Positions 20,866 to 31,563 of a DNA stretch of 64,000 nucleotides are shown here, one piece after another. Source of the stretch: Tigriopus japonicus. Taxonomy: Eukaryota; Arthropoda; Copepoda; Harpacticoida; Harpacticidae. The notes under the pieces are model-generated. The model did not search any database. It worked only from the letters and a program-made list of their open reading frames with translations, and was not told where the DNA came from. Every line of letters begins with the position of its first letter. Within the stretch, counting starts at the first letter, position 1. Both the position numbers and the translations under genes were made by a program. The stretch spans positions 1,495,360 to 1,559,359 of the forward strand of contig JAAGOF010000251.1 in the NCBI GenBank assembly GCA_010645155.1. Reading direction: 5' to 3'.

Positions 20866-22189
20866 TCATTTATTTTGTGATTGATTATTGTGAACCTGGA
20901 ACATCTCGGTCATGGCCTTGATTTGAGTAGACGTGACAACTATTCTATGATAATTTTGAACAGCAATATAACAAAGACAGGTGAATATTAATATCAAAAT
21001 CAACCAATAGTCCAGCCAATCCAATAGCCACGCCATTGCAGCCCATATTAGTAATAGTATCCAGATGGAACATTGCATTCTTTCCCGTTCAAGACTCAGG
21101 ATATCTTGAATATCAATGTTTAAGTTTATCAAACCATTCATATCTGAATCCTTTTTTTCATCAGTGTCTCGCACATTTTTAGTTATAAACTCGATTTGAG
21201 CCCATACACCTTCATGGTCGGAGTAACTAAAAAAAAATTGGCAAAAAATAGCGAGGGAGCAAGTGATTCGAATTAATGGTCAAAATTTGAAATACCTGAC
21301 GTTCTTCCGCGGGATTTGAGAAGGCAATGGATTTTGACAGTGGGTCTTTGCCACTTTTGTTCCCAAGTTCGTGCCAATCAAAACATAATCGATGGTGGCA
21401 GTTCGTTCTTTAGGATTGAAGTAGGTGTTCCAATGAGCATTGAAACTTGGATCAGGAGACACATCTCCTCTAGCGTCTTGGAGACCGCCCATTTTGGTCA
21501 ATATTTGGTGTGGGAGGTCTCCCTGTTCAGTATTGAAGTCACCGGCGTAAATCACAGCATCTGCCAAATCCCTCTTGGAATCAATTTCTTCGATTGCTTC
21601 CAAAGCTTGACAAATTCGATCAGGGAGAAACTGGTCATTGTCCCTGGAACATCAAATTAGTCTAGATTTATTTCTAGATTGTAAAGCATCTTGCAATATC
21701 AGATGTACCTTTTATATTCGGCATGGAAATGAGATGTGCAAATTAGGACGGTAAAATCATTCGGTAATTCCATTGTTGCTGTTCCAATGCCTGATCCACA
21801 TAAGCTATCTCCATACCAGATTTGATGAGGGTATCCATTCAATGAGAACAACTTATAGCTTGGATTACGAAGAGGGAATTTGCTTAACACTAACAACCCA
21901 GTGCCAATTGTCCCACTGAAAAACAAGCCAAAACAGCCATTTATCTTTCCTGGCTAAGGTGGAACATTCGTTCATACTACTCGTGGAATTCCATTGAATA
22001 GGGGAGAGTTTCTTTGGAGCGTTCCACTATTTTCGTACGGTCACTTTGGAGCCACAGCTCTTGAAGGCACACGACATCGTATCGACTTCCACACGTTTCC
22101 AGGTGAAGGCCAATGGCTTCAATTCGTATTCCTCGATCTGGGCTTTTCAAAACAGGAACATAACCAATGGCCCAGCAATTCAAGGTCAT
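20866..22189 (-). CDS. SMPD2: Neutral sphingomyelinase (SMPD2-like)
   Basis: It hydrolyses sphingomyelin to ceramide and phosphocholine, Mg-dependent, at a membrane. Four coding exons on the minus strand: 22189-21981, 21915-21709, 21643-21296 and 21226-20866. The phases match and total 375 codons (374 aa). Endonuclease/exonuclease/phosphatase-fold motifs appear in order: MTLNCWAIGY (metal-site Asn4), VCLQELW (Glu44, metal), CTSHFHAEY, YAGDFNTEQGDLP, IDYVLIG and finally SYSDHEG (catalytic His). The C-terminal part has two closely spaced hydrophobic segments (CSIWILLLIWAAMAWLLDWL and WLILILIFTCLCYIAV), matching the two-helix anchor of SMPD2. The start at 22189 directly precedes the conserved LNCW. 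An acceptor at 22209/22208 suggests an upstream non-coding exon. The family call is firm. Confidence 0.9.
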
Positions 22190-22208
22190 GATGGACAAGG
22201 TCGTTGCT

Positions 22209-23513
22209 CTGGAATGGTTCAAGGAAAGAAAATTTAACCAAAACAATCTATCTAACCGCATTGGCCTTGCATGCTTTGGATCTATCATTCGCTTTGTCTT
22301 GAATGAGTCAGCGAATCTTGCGGTCGAAATCAAAATCATTGTTATATGATCGCTTGGTGGATCACGGCCTTGTCATTGGAGCTCTGAAACTTTGTTGGCC
22401 TGGCCCCATCAAATACAATTTTCTTCAACCTCCAACTCATCTAACTTTCGAGGCAAAAATCTTCTTCATATCCGTTCAGAAAACAACAAGCTTTCTCGAA
22501 GTCAAAAATGACCTTGGCCAAATGTTTGTGAATTCATGTTTTGCCATGATACAAAAAATTGGTTAGATCAAAAGGTTGCATTGCGGAACGGAGCCTTTTT
22601 TTATGCGATCGACCTTCAATGAATTGGACAGCATTGACTAGTTCGTTGCATTCGCCTCTGGGGAATTGTCTTTTGTCTCGAGGTTCCAAGGCTCCGCAAA
22701 TGGTCGCTTGAGACTTGGTTGTGAAGGCGCGATTGAGTGGCCGTGTTAGCTAGGAAAAAGGCCGTTAAAAATCTACAGCTTTTCGAGACATTTTTTGTAC
22801 ACCGTTGTAACTGAGGCGCTACATAAATGAGAGTAAAGATCCAAAGGAAAGTGAAAATTTTGAATGTTTTGATCTCAAGAAGAAGTTCAAACACGTTGAT
22901 TTTTTGGAACGTTGAGTGAATTTAAGTAATTGAGAGGTGATTCAATGTACTTCTTAGCTGCAAGTAGTGCTTTAATTGGCCATGTCACAAGTATTCCCTG
23001 GATCATGGAACCCTTCCTTGTTCATAGCTTGCCACACGCTATGGCAATCCAGGAGATATTCAGGGTGTCAAATCACAGGAAAACCTCGGATTCACTTTGA
23101 ATAAAAATGTCCAAAATTTTGGAAGACTTAAAATTTTGCTTTCCCATTTGGATCAAAACAAGCTGCGCCCAACAAAACTAGTCCCATGTAAGTTCAAAGC
23201 TTTTTAGTTATTGGAACATGGCCACCCTGATCAAATACATTACTTCGAAGCTATTTGGAATAAGTTGAGTTGTTCCAAGTACTTCTCGGAGAGTGTTCCA
23301 ACGCTCGTTCATCATCAGTTCAGACACGAAATTCCAATTGAGAACAACCAATCGTGCCTAAGAAGAAGGCTACTTTGTCATCAAACACTGATCGTAACGG
23401 AACAAATTGAGTCATGTTCATCTAAAACATTCTGGTTTACGTGGCCTTGTCGTCGTCATTTGGATATGTGTCAAAGCTATAGTGTTATGTTGTGGTCTAT
23501 CAACATTTACAAC
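22209..23513. other. Spacer upstream of the sphingomyelinase and of the 2A/ORF1-like gene
   Basis: It should hold the divergent promoters of the two flanking genes. No exon was recognised with confidence. Hydrophobic open frames at 22616-22894 (minus) and 23407-23598 (plus) lack family matches. The latter overlaps the 2A region in another frame and could be a shifted remnant of a LINE 5' segment. Confidence 0.4.
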
Positions 23514-26500
23514 ATGTGTTGGGGGGAGAACAAGCTGGGACTCTTTGTGGAACCATATTTACCACGACAATTGGAACTCTGTCACGATATTGAATTGAAC
23601 CCCGGACCAAGGAGTAGCTTTCCGAGATCGAGTCGAGCACAATCACGAGGAGGATCGTCCCGAAGCCAAAGTTTGCAGGCCAAACGAGAGACTTTGTCAT
23701 CGTCCATTAGTGATTGCTCCATTGTTCCTTCCAAAGCTCCCGAGGATCAAAGGCTCGATCAATTAGGTAAAACGGAGTTTCATTTTTTGTCTCAGTTGCT
23801 TTATTACTACGATTCGGTCGTAAAAGCAAAACGTAAATAATAGTCGACTTCTTTTCACTGCATAATTCTATCATGAGTTTACAATCAAGCTCTTCTTTTT
23901 TCAAAGGCGTCTTATTTGGTACTGATCAACCCAAGTAAAGTCATAAAATGTAAGGATCAGAAAAAATAATATGGTGACTCCTGTTGATTTGAAGTTGTCA
24001 CACTGTCTACAGCAGGGGTCGACAACCACTTTTGGGGCAAGGGCCAAAATTTGTTTACATGTTGTTCGGGGCCCACAAATCAGATGTTGGTAGGTTCAGG
24101 GGCCCACAGATTAACGATCAAAGACCTTGGGGACCACTAGCACAGAACTATGGATGTCTCGCGTGCCCACTATTTTGGACTTTCCCCAAAAGTCATGGGC
24201 CCACCAAAGACCCCCTTGGGCCCACTGGTTGCCTACCCCTGGACTATAGAATCAAGATCTGATCATCTTGATTACATTTGTAACGTTTTAGGGGGCCTGA
24301 GTGAATTTCCTTTAAATGTAACGAAAATGAAATTAAAAGTAACAACAAATATCATGCAAAAAATAGGGTGTTGGAAAATTCGAACGCCAGTGCAATCCCC
24401 AAAGCTATTTGAAAAATCTATACGTAGCAGAGGATGCTCATGATTAGTGATGCGATCAAACAAAAGGTTTCGCCGCTTTTTACTTCTAGTTAATGTCTCT
24501 ATGTTTTCTGGAAGTCATTCTGTGTTAAACATTTCGACCCAAAATCATGCAAAACGTTTTAGTGTTTTCATATTTTTTGTTGGTTTGCGGATTTTTTTAC
24601 GGTTACAAGGAATGGGATTCCTTGAAAAGAAAGTGAATCATTAACATTACTGCATGAGTTAACATTTGTACATTTTTCTACCAACGAGTTACTATTAGCT
24701 AGTTGATTAGGAATAGTATTTAAAATTTGTCTGATCCTACTTTAAATGGTGTTTGAGGATCAGCTCCTACATATTCCCGACGAAGACTAATGGGCAACAA
24801 ATTGAACAATGAAGGAGCCCGATAAAGAAGAGAGGAGGACTTCACTGATCGAACTAGCCTCAAAAGGGCGAGCTCATTCATTCTATTCTCTCGTCGGTAC
24901 ATATGTTTGAGAAGGTATAACTTTACGCTCTTGCTTTTGATTGAGCCAAAAATAAACATATTTGGTCTGCCCAACCCAAGTAAGATCTCAGTTGCAGGAA
25001 AATGCCATTGATGGGTTTCTACCGGAAATCATAATTCTTGTCACTAGCCTACCACTTCAGGAAATTCAGTGTTGCTTGGTGGCACTAACAAATTGCTAGC
25101 CCAATCACTCCAAATCTTAAAGAGTGAAATCAACGGTTAAAAATCTACCTCTTGGTGTAAGGAGCAGTTTAATCATGTCGCATGGAAACCTGACTTTCTT
25201 ACTTTTGATCTCTTCATTTGATAAATCATCCAGTAGTATGATTTCTAGAAGAATTTAAGTACAAAAAGAACGCAAGCCATTGTTTGTTAACACTTAACCC
25301 TGTGACCTTGAGAAGTAAGTAAGAATTGAGAACGTCAAATTGGACCTTGGCATGATTTTCTCACCTTAACACGACCCTTTGCGTACCTCGTCAATTTGAA
25401 ATGATTTCCCAGCTTTGAACCAAACAGCAACTGAGCTTTTAGGGGGAAATTTAAGGGACTGGCTCATATAACGCCTACTAATTCAGGTTGGGTTACTTAT
25501 TAAGATAATGGAGAGGCAGACCAGGGATAACCTATATAATAGTATAAATACTGGATACGAACTCGCGGAATTTCTCCGGCACGCAACCTCCGGTATGAGG
25601 CCGAGATTCGTAAACAAGAAGTACGAACGGCCATGTTGGGAGCGGAAAATCAAACGGAAATCGACCAAAATTCCAAAAGATAGTGCGCCAATCGGTGTTC
25701 CCTGTATTTCAAGCGGATCCAGCCAAGTCCTAGCCTTGGTAAAGGTCAATCCCACGTCCCAAAATCAGTCCGATGTTGGTGTTTTGAAGACAAGTTCAGC
25801 CATGAACGAGTGAATGAAAGAGTGAATAAATGATCACGTCATGGAGGGCTAATTCATTGGTCACAAGTGAGAATGAACCCGCAAAGTGTCTTTTCTTCAA
25901 GATGACGATCAAGTGATTAAATGAAATTTGATGAGCAGGTTGCCTGCTACAATCTTTAGAAGTGATAGCCTCATCTAAAGCAAATAGAATGAATATGGAC
26001 CTGAATCCGAGCGCAAATTCCTCGTGAAAAAGGATTAAGAGCCAACTTTCGCCCGTACCAAAACGGGGAGTTTCTTCACGCACATCCAATACACAACTTG
26101 AACAACAAAGAATATTTTACGATTCCATGAATTATCAACAACAAAATAACGTTTTTTCCGAACTCATATCGCATCCGACTTGAACGTTTTATTAGAACTT
26201 ACAATTGAACCCATCCATCAATATTTAAGGTATTATCCTCCTGAACTGAATTAACGCATGCCAAACTTTGCATGAAATCAAGGTTGTTATAGGTTGTGTC
26301 ACCTTGGCATAATTTAATGTTCTATAAATGATGGTCCATTTTTGAATTTTCTTTATTGTATGGTTGTGTCTTTTAGTTCAGGATAATAAGAACAGGTAAG
26401 ATATTCTTAAGTTGTTCAAGTTGTGTGATGGACGAGTGCGATAAAACTCCCCGTTTTGATCCGGGTGAGAGTATGTAGGGAAAGTTAGTTCTTAATATCC

Positions 26501-28866
26501 CTTTTCAAGAGGAATTTGCGTTCGGAAGAAGGTCCATATAGAGCAAAGAAAGAAAGAAGAAGTCCTCAGTGTCAAGAATTCGATTAAATGAAGAACAAAT
26601 TAAGATGACTTTGAAACCCATCAGGTGGACCTACTAGTAATGGATGGGCTCAATATTTTGATCTGTCTTTCGAGTCAGTCAGCCCAAATTGGTGATCTGA
26701 CAGTCTAACCCGGATTACATGGACCCTCTCAAAGTCTTTAGAATGAAATGCTCCCATCAAGATTGAATTGTGTGGATTTTTTCATTCAATCTGATTGTTA
26801 ATTCCTGGACAAGGGGATCTAAGAAGACCAATCAAACCTTATCAAGCCTGTAGAGCCTATCCCTGCAATGATAAGACATGATCCTCTGGTCATGAAGGAC
26901 CCTTAGCCCCAGTCCTGCGTGGTCCTGACCTTCTTGAGCCCCAAGACTTGAAAAAATTTCAATCAAATCAACAATCAAGGATTTAATCTCCACGTTTTTC
27001 ACTCATTTTGTCTCAAGGACGTTGTGATTGCCTTTGTTCTCTTATTCCAATCCGGATCAGATGGTTGATCTGATCCAGAACCCTCAAAAGTGCCCTTCAA
27101 TAGTTACAACCAACAACATCTCCGACTTGGACTCCATCTTGTTTCAAAATGAGACCATTCTTGTTCTTTCATTTTCCTATGGAAATGGTTCCTGCGTTGT
27201 GGAGGTTTTGAAGAGGATGGAAGATGAGTAACACTCCAGATACCACCACAGATACTTCTGTTGAGCACTGTTTTTCACTGAAGTTGGACTAATGGGTGAA
27301 GCAAGATTCCATCTACGTATTTTCCTCATTCTTATGTGGACTAAAATCCTTTGGAGAGTTGAATGTCAAAAGTTCATGAGACAAGTAAAAAGAGTGCTGG
27401 GACTTCTAAAATCAAGGTGAAAAACACCCAGTCCACAAATATTAACACAAAAAGTTTGACTGAATTATTTCAAGACACATGTTCAACAGTTTTAGCCATT
27501 AATAAGGAATAAATGACGTTTTGTCAAAATATAGCCTCGGCCTCATACCATTTTTTCAAAAATCGGAGTTCGTGTCCACCCCTTTCAGGGGTTCCTGGGC
27601 AGACATAAATCTCTAACCCAAAGGACCTCTCCTCAATCCTCAAGAGTTTCGTTTTGAAGGAGTTTATTTTAATAAGTCACAACCTCTTGAAACCCTTCAG
27701 CTTCAAGCGTTATCATTGAAAGATTTTTACAACTTGACAAATTTTGGACTTTCAAAAATCTCCGACGCAAGTCAATGGTACGACAGCAGCTTTATGACAA
27801 AATTCAAAAGCCCTGAAATATTTGGGTCAAGCAAAATTTGGTCATCACAGGAATAACAGTCACACTTTTAAGTGATGGCATCAACATGACATTAGGTAAA
27901 CAAGGCATACAATCAAGCTCTTTCATCTTTTGGAATTGTCAATGACAACACTTGATGAGATTTCATGAAATGGAAGCAATCTTCCTCATTAAAGTTTCCT
28001 TGGGTCAGAAAAGTTTTCAAGCATGGAATAAGAGAGTGAAAGAAAGACATGAACAAATTTAAAAACTTTTGAAAAATAGGTTGAAAAACTAGGAAAATCC
28101 TATTTATCTCTTTTAATCCTTGCACGAAAATCCCGTTTATCCCCAGAGGAATAAACGGCACACTTCTTGGATGGAATAATTCCGTAGACCAACCCTGCAA
28201 GGGAGTTAAATCGGAAACCAGCAGTTAAACTTTGCCAATTTACTGATGGTCTATGTTATTTCAGAAAACGAAGTCAAAAACCTCGCCAACATCTTGTCCA
28301 ATCTGGACACTTCGGTCCTTGAGCTCAGAGACGTCATTCAAGATATGAAGCCGGCCTATAATCAAGCCTTGCAAGTTCTGGCTGCTTCTAATGTTGCTCC
28401 CGCTTCAGCCAAGAATAACCTTGTATTCCATGGAATCCCACCAGAACCGCTCGAAATCCAAATGGAAGGTGAACCAGAGTTCTGCCGTGACGTAATGGAA
28501 ACACGGGTGAAACAAGTGTTTCGAGAGCATCTCCGCATTTCCCGGGACATCCCAATCACTCAGATTTATCGCATTGAGATGCCCAATGCCAATCCAGAGG
28601 AGATCAAACCCATCGTGGTGGGATTTCGCAGTAGCAAGGACAAGGAGAACATCCTACGCCATGCCAATCTCCTGAGAAAAGCGAATATCTACATAACGGA
28701 GGACACCACCGGTAAAAAGAGTTTGGCCGCATCGCCTAAGAAAAGGAATCCTTCACGGACACTGAAGAACCAAGCTGAATCGGATCACTTGAGTAGTTGC
28801 AACTCTGATTATGCACCAAGCAGCCATTCGGGCACTTCTTCTGGAGGCAGTGCCTTCGCCGACTAA
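23514..28866 (+). CDS. Probable gene: 2A-like motif plus L1-ORF1-like RNA-binding domain
   Basis: Proposed exons 23514-23766 and 28265-28866 are joined by a GT-AG intron whose phase fits (G + AA makes Glu). A poly(A) signal follows at 29071. Exon 1 has LCHDIELNPGPR: DIELNPGP fits the 2A ribosome-skipping consensus D-x-E-x-NPGP exactly. A Ser/Arg-rich stretch follows. Exon 2 begins with a helical, coiled-coil-like part (NEVKNLANILSNLDTSVLEL), then NLVFHGIPPEP, a middle with VKQVFREHLRISRDIPITQI and PIVVGFRSSKDKENIL. This is the RRM-like core of L1-type ORF1 proteins (Transposase_22-like), followed by a Ser-rich tail. It could be the ORF1 of a LINE or a host gene derived from one; an intron favours the latter. 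The start codon is uncertain: the nearest Met upstream of the 2A motif was taken. Confidence 0.5.
24013..24241. mobile_element. hAT MITE, 229 bp, second copy of the 2857 family
   Basis: It starts CAGGGGTCGACAACC and ends GGTTGCCTACCCCTG, with the same GGGCCCAC-rich interior as the copy at 2857-3086. The flanks GTCTACAG and GACTATAG agree at 6 of 8 bases, so it is an older insertion. It lies in the proposed intron of the 2A/ORF1-like gene. Confidence 0.8.
24720..24974 (-). pseudogene. LINE reverse-transcriptase C-terminal fragment
   Basis: The minus-strand frame contains YLLKHMYRRENRMNELALLR and SSSLLYRAPSLFNLLPISLR. The R-A-P-x-L-F-N-x-L-P-x-x-(L/I)R element is characteristic of the extreme C-terminus of jockey/CR1-type LINE ORF2. 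The catalytic FADD box and endonuclease are absent. A 5'-truncated fragment of this kind is the usual product of target-primed reverse transcription. Its opposite orientation to the 2A/ORF1-like exon means the two are not one element copy. Confidence 0.6.
25508..25813 (+). other. Uncertain open frame, possible exon
   Basis: A 101-codon frame begins MERQTRDNLYNSINTGYELA, with a basic middle (ERKIKRKSTK) and a Ser/Val-rich end. An acceptor-like TTATTAAG precedes it. No family was recognised, and it sits inside the proposed intron of the 2A/ORF1-like gene. It may be an alternative exon, a LINE fragment or chance. Confidence 0.2.
25993..26540. repeat. Inverted repeat, arms ~130 bp around a 275-bp spacer
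   Basis: The left arm (25993-26120), when reverse complemented, aligns along its whole length with 26396-26540. Shared blocks include TATTCTT-GTTGTTCAAGTTGTGT, AACTCCCCGTTTTG and GAGGAATTTGCG. Divergence is roughly 20%. It looks like a foldback-type MITE, but no target duplication or known terminus was identified. Confidence 0.7.
28060..28197 (-). mobile_element. Fragment of the CAGGGTTGGTC hAT family
   Basis: Read on the minus strand from 28197 it begins CAGGGTTGGTCTACGGAATT and continues through GGGATAAACGGGATTTTC, matching the start of the element at 9252. It ends only 67 bp upstream of the acceptor of exon 2 of the 2A/ORF1-like gene. The other terminus was not found. Confidence 0.7.
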
Positions 28867-29668
28867 GGCGGGAAAAAATGAGTAGGAGCGTGACGAGGAA
28901 CAATTCCATAAGAAATCCTAGTTTTCAGTAAACCACTTATGCGTCAATAAGCAATAATTCGAGATATGCTCATTTGTCTGATGATTCGAGACTAAAACTA
29001 AAGATATTGAAGTCGAATGTGGTGTAACCTAGTGATGTTGGTCATAAAAAGTTTTTTGTCACAATGGAAGAATAAATAAAAATTTAAACATGGTCCAGCC
29101 AATTTTTGTTGTGGTGTTTTTTCAAGCGTAAAACTTTGATACCGAATCCTTAAAATATTTGTGCAATAAATTCCAAAAGGAGGATTGTAAAGGGTCGGTT
29201 CATCTACAGAAGCTCATGTGAAAGAAGCGTCGTCAGAACACTAGCGACGGTGGCCATTTCACGAAGCTTTAAAAAAGCCAAACATACCGAGAAGTGCAAG
29301 AGAAAAAATACAGTAAATAGGAGCCTTTGACCGAAAAATATCCATGGAAGGGCTTGAATCCATCTTATTTATGGTCCAATAACTGGATCAATCTTTACTG
29401 GGATGATCTATGTAAACTGATTGCAAATTCGACTTTCGTTATAACTTGAACTTCCTGATTGATGGTGGCGACAACAACGGCAAACATTTGAAGCTTTGGA
29501 AAAGCCAAACAACTTGACTGTGTTGACGCTTCTTTCCCATGAGCTTCTTTAGGTTCATCAAGTGTACATGTAGGCCCCCTCAAAATATCACCAATTTTGT
29601 GATTTTCGATAGCTCATTTTGGCGACTCAGTGTCATTTTCATTTCAGCGTTCATCAACAAGTGTAGGT
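28867..29668. other. 3' flank of the 2A/ORF1-like gene
   Basis: It contains AATAAATAAA at 29071-29080, a likely polyadenylation signal about 205 nt after the stop codon. Nothing else was recognised. Confidence 0.5.
29071..29076 (+). promoter_or_regulatory. Candidate polyadenylation signal AATAAA
   Basis: Canonical hexamer 205 nt downstream of the TAA at 28866. Suitable for the 2A/ORF1-like transcript. Confidence 0.45.
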
Positions 29669-29681
29669 CCGTGGAAACGAT

Positions 29682-29976
29682 TTTAGGTAAAAAAGTTCAC
29701 AAACAAAACAGTCGTAAGTGAAGAGGTCACAGTAAAACGGTCACGAGGAAAAAAGGCCACAGTAAAAGGAAAAAAGTGCAACCAGAGATTGAGCTAAAAC
29801 ATATTTTACCGAACTCGTTGAAGCGATGGCCCCTTCATCTGCCCAAAGCAATTACTTGCGCATATTTCACCAGCTCTTTACTGTCACCTTTTTACTGTGA
29901 CCTTTTTACCTTGTGACCTTTTAACCTTGTGACCTTTTAACGTGACCGTTTTAAATTGTGACCTATTTACCGAGCG
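29682..29976. mobile_element. Small Foldback-like element with GTGACCTTTT tandem arms
   Basis: A 13-bp direct repeat CCGTGGAAACGAT flanks it (29669-29681 and 29977-29989). The right arm is a run of degenerate GTGACC(T)TTTTAC(CT)T units (29878-29965) and the left arm is their inverse (GGTCACAGTAAAA units, 29683-29780). Tandem-repeat inverted arms plus a duplication of 9 bp or more resemble the larger Foldback-like element at 8783-11972, although the repeat unit differs. Confidence 0.65.
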
Positions 29977-30064
29977 CCGTGGAAACGATGTACACTTTGA
30001 CTTTGTTGGAATTGCGTCAATAATATGCAAAATTCGTTTCCAAGATTTTTATAATAAGATAATA

Positions 30065-31148
30065 CAGTCGAATCTCGATATAAGAAATCTCAGTTTAAGA
30101 AATTTTCGCGATATAAGAAACTTTTCCGTGCTGACCAAAAATTTACTACATAAGAATTCTCGATATAAGAAACTTTACATATTTCCTCAATCTCGATATA
30201 AGAAACATTTTCAAAGTTTTGGCCTGTTTCTCTTGCTTAAATTGGCCACGGTACAAAACAAAACGAAGCATTTCAAAGAGGATCGATGCAGTGCAGTGCA
30301 AACTTTGCGCCTTTTAGGGTGCCTTTTGCGCACTTTTTTGGGCTCTCGCGCCTTGCGCCTCTTTTGAAAAAAAAACCTTACCCTTTTCAAGTTTCAGCCA
30401 AAAGAACGAAAAATTGCATTTTGAACCCTAAAATCGCTAAAAATTGTCCAACATGCCAATCAAAATAACTATTTTAATAACATTAAGTTAAAATTTTTTT
30501 TTTTTGACAATTGTAGAAAATAATGAAAGCCCCATTTTGCCAACAAATTTGCTATGCTTGAGAGTGAAAAAAAAAATGTGTGTCTGCCAAAGCAAAACCT
30601 AGTGGAAAATAAGCAATTCAAGGAAGTGTCATGCGAACCCAAGAAAGTCTCTCAAATTTAAAGTCAAACTTAGAATAGAAGATTTGCAGTTGAGATATTC
30701 CAAAAAATAGCAAAAAAAAACTTCGTCAGTTTGAAAGCGTGGAAGGCTCAATTAAAAAAAAAAGTTGTTTGTCTCTGTATGGGTTAGATACTTTACCACT
30801 CATGTTGACAAAATTGTACTTTCTTCTTTCATTTTTTTCTGCCAAATTGAGATTGAAACAAGTTCTTAAGCTTTGTAATAGTGATTTAAATGTATGCACT
30901 TGAAATGTGAATTTGTGTGTTTTTATAACTATTTTTTAAAAGCTAATTTTTTGAGTCATTGTCGGATTGTGTTGTAGTAAAAGTAAGTTTATAAGGTTAC
31001 ATCAAGGTGAGGTAAACTCCTCTGGTAGTTTCCTTGTATTTTTTACCGTTTCTTGAGCCAATTTTCATGAGTCTCGATATAAGAAAAATCTCGATATAAG
31101 CAACATTTTGCCGCTGACAGAAAAGTTTCTTATATCGAGATTCGACTA
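30065..31148. mobile_element. Non-autonomous pogo/Tigger-like element, 1084 bp
   Basis: The left end CAGTCGAATCTCGATATAAG and the inward-read right end TAGTCGAATCTCGATATAAG differ only at the first base. TA abuts both ends (30063-30064 and 31149-31150). Subterminal copies of CTCGATATAAGAAA recur four or five times near the left end and twice near the right, probably transposase-binding sites. No transposase is present. Confidence 0.85.
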
Positions 31149-31563
31149 TATGATGATTATGAAAATAAGAAACTTCATCAAGCTTTGAGCTTCTGCAGGA
31201 TTTAGAGCCTAAAATTGCTACAATTATTTTAAGATGCTTACTTGTTCAGCGGATTCCGAAGAACTTTATGAATATTTCAAATGTGCCAATTAAGGAGAAA
31301 TTTAAAAGCTATTGACAGAGGGACAGAAGTGGAACGTAATTTCATGAAATATGTTTAATGTCATCAATTCATAGCGAGTGGACTAAAACAATTGGAAGGG
31401 AGAACCCTAATTATCTGAGTATTAGACACTTGAAGGAAGCAAAAAAAGGAGAGCAGGCCTCATCCTCTCCGAATATGATCGGTAAGGTTCCATCGAAATG
31501 AAAATGCTTATTTTAATCAACGATTCAACTCGACGTGAGCGACAGGAGGAGAATTGCAACCGC
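31149..31563. other. Mical 3' flank
   Basis: It should contain the Mical 3' UTR (minus strand). No canonical AATAAA was seen close to the stop codon. Confidence 0.4.
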
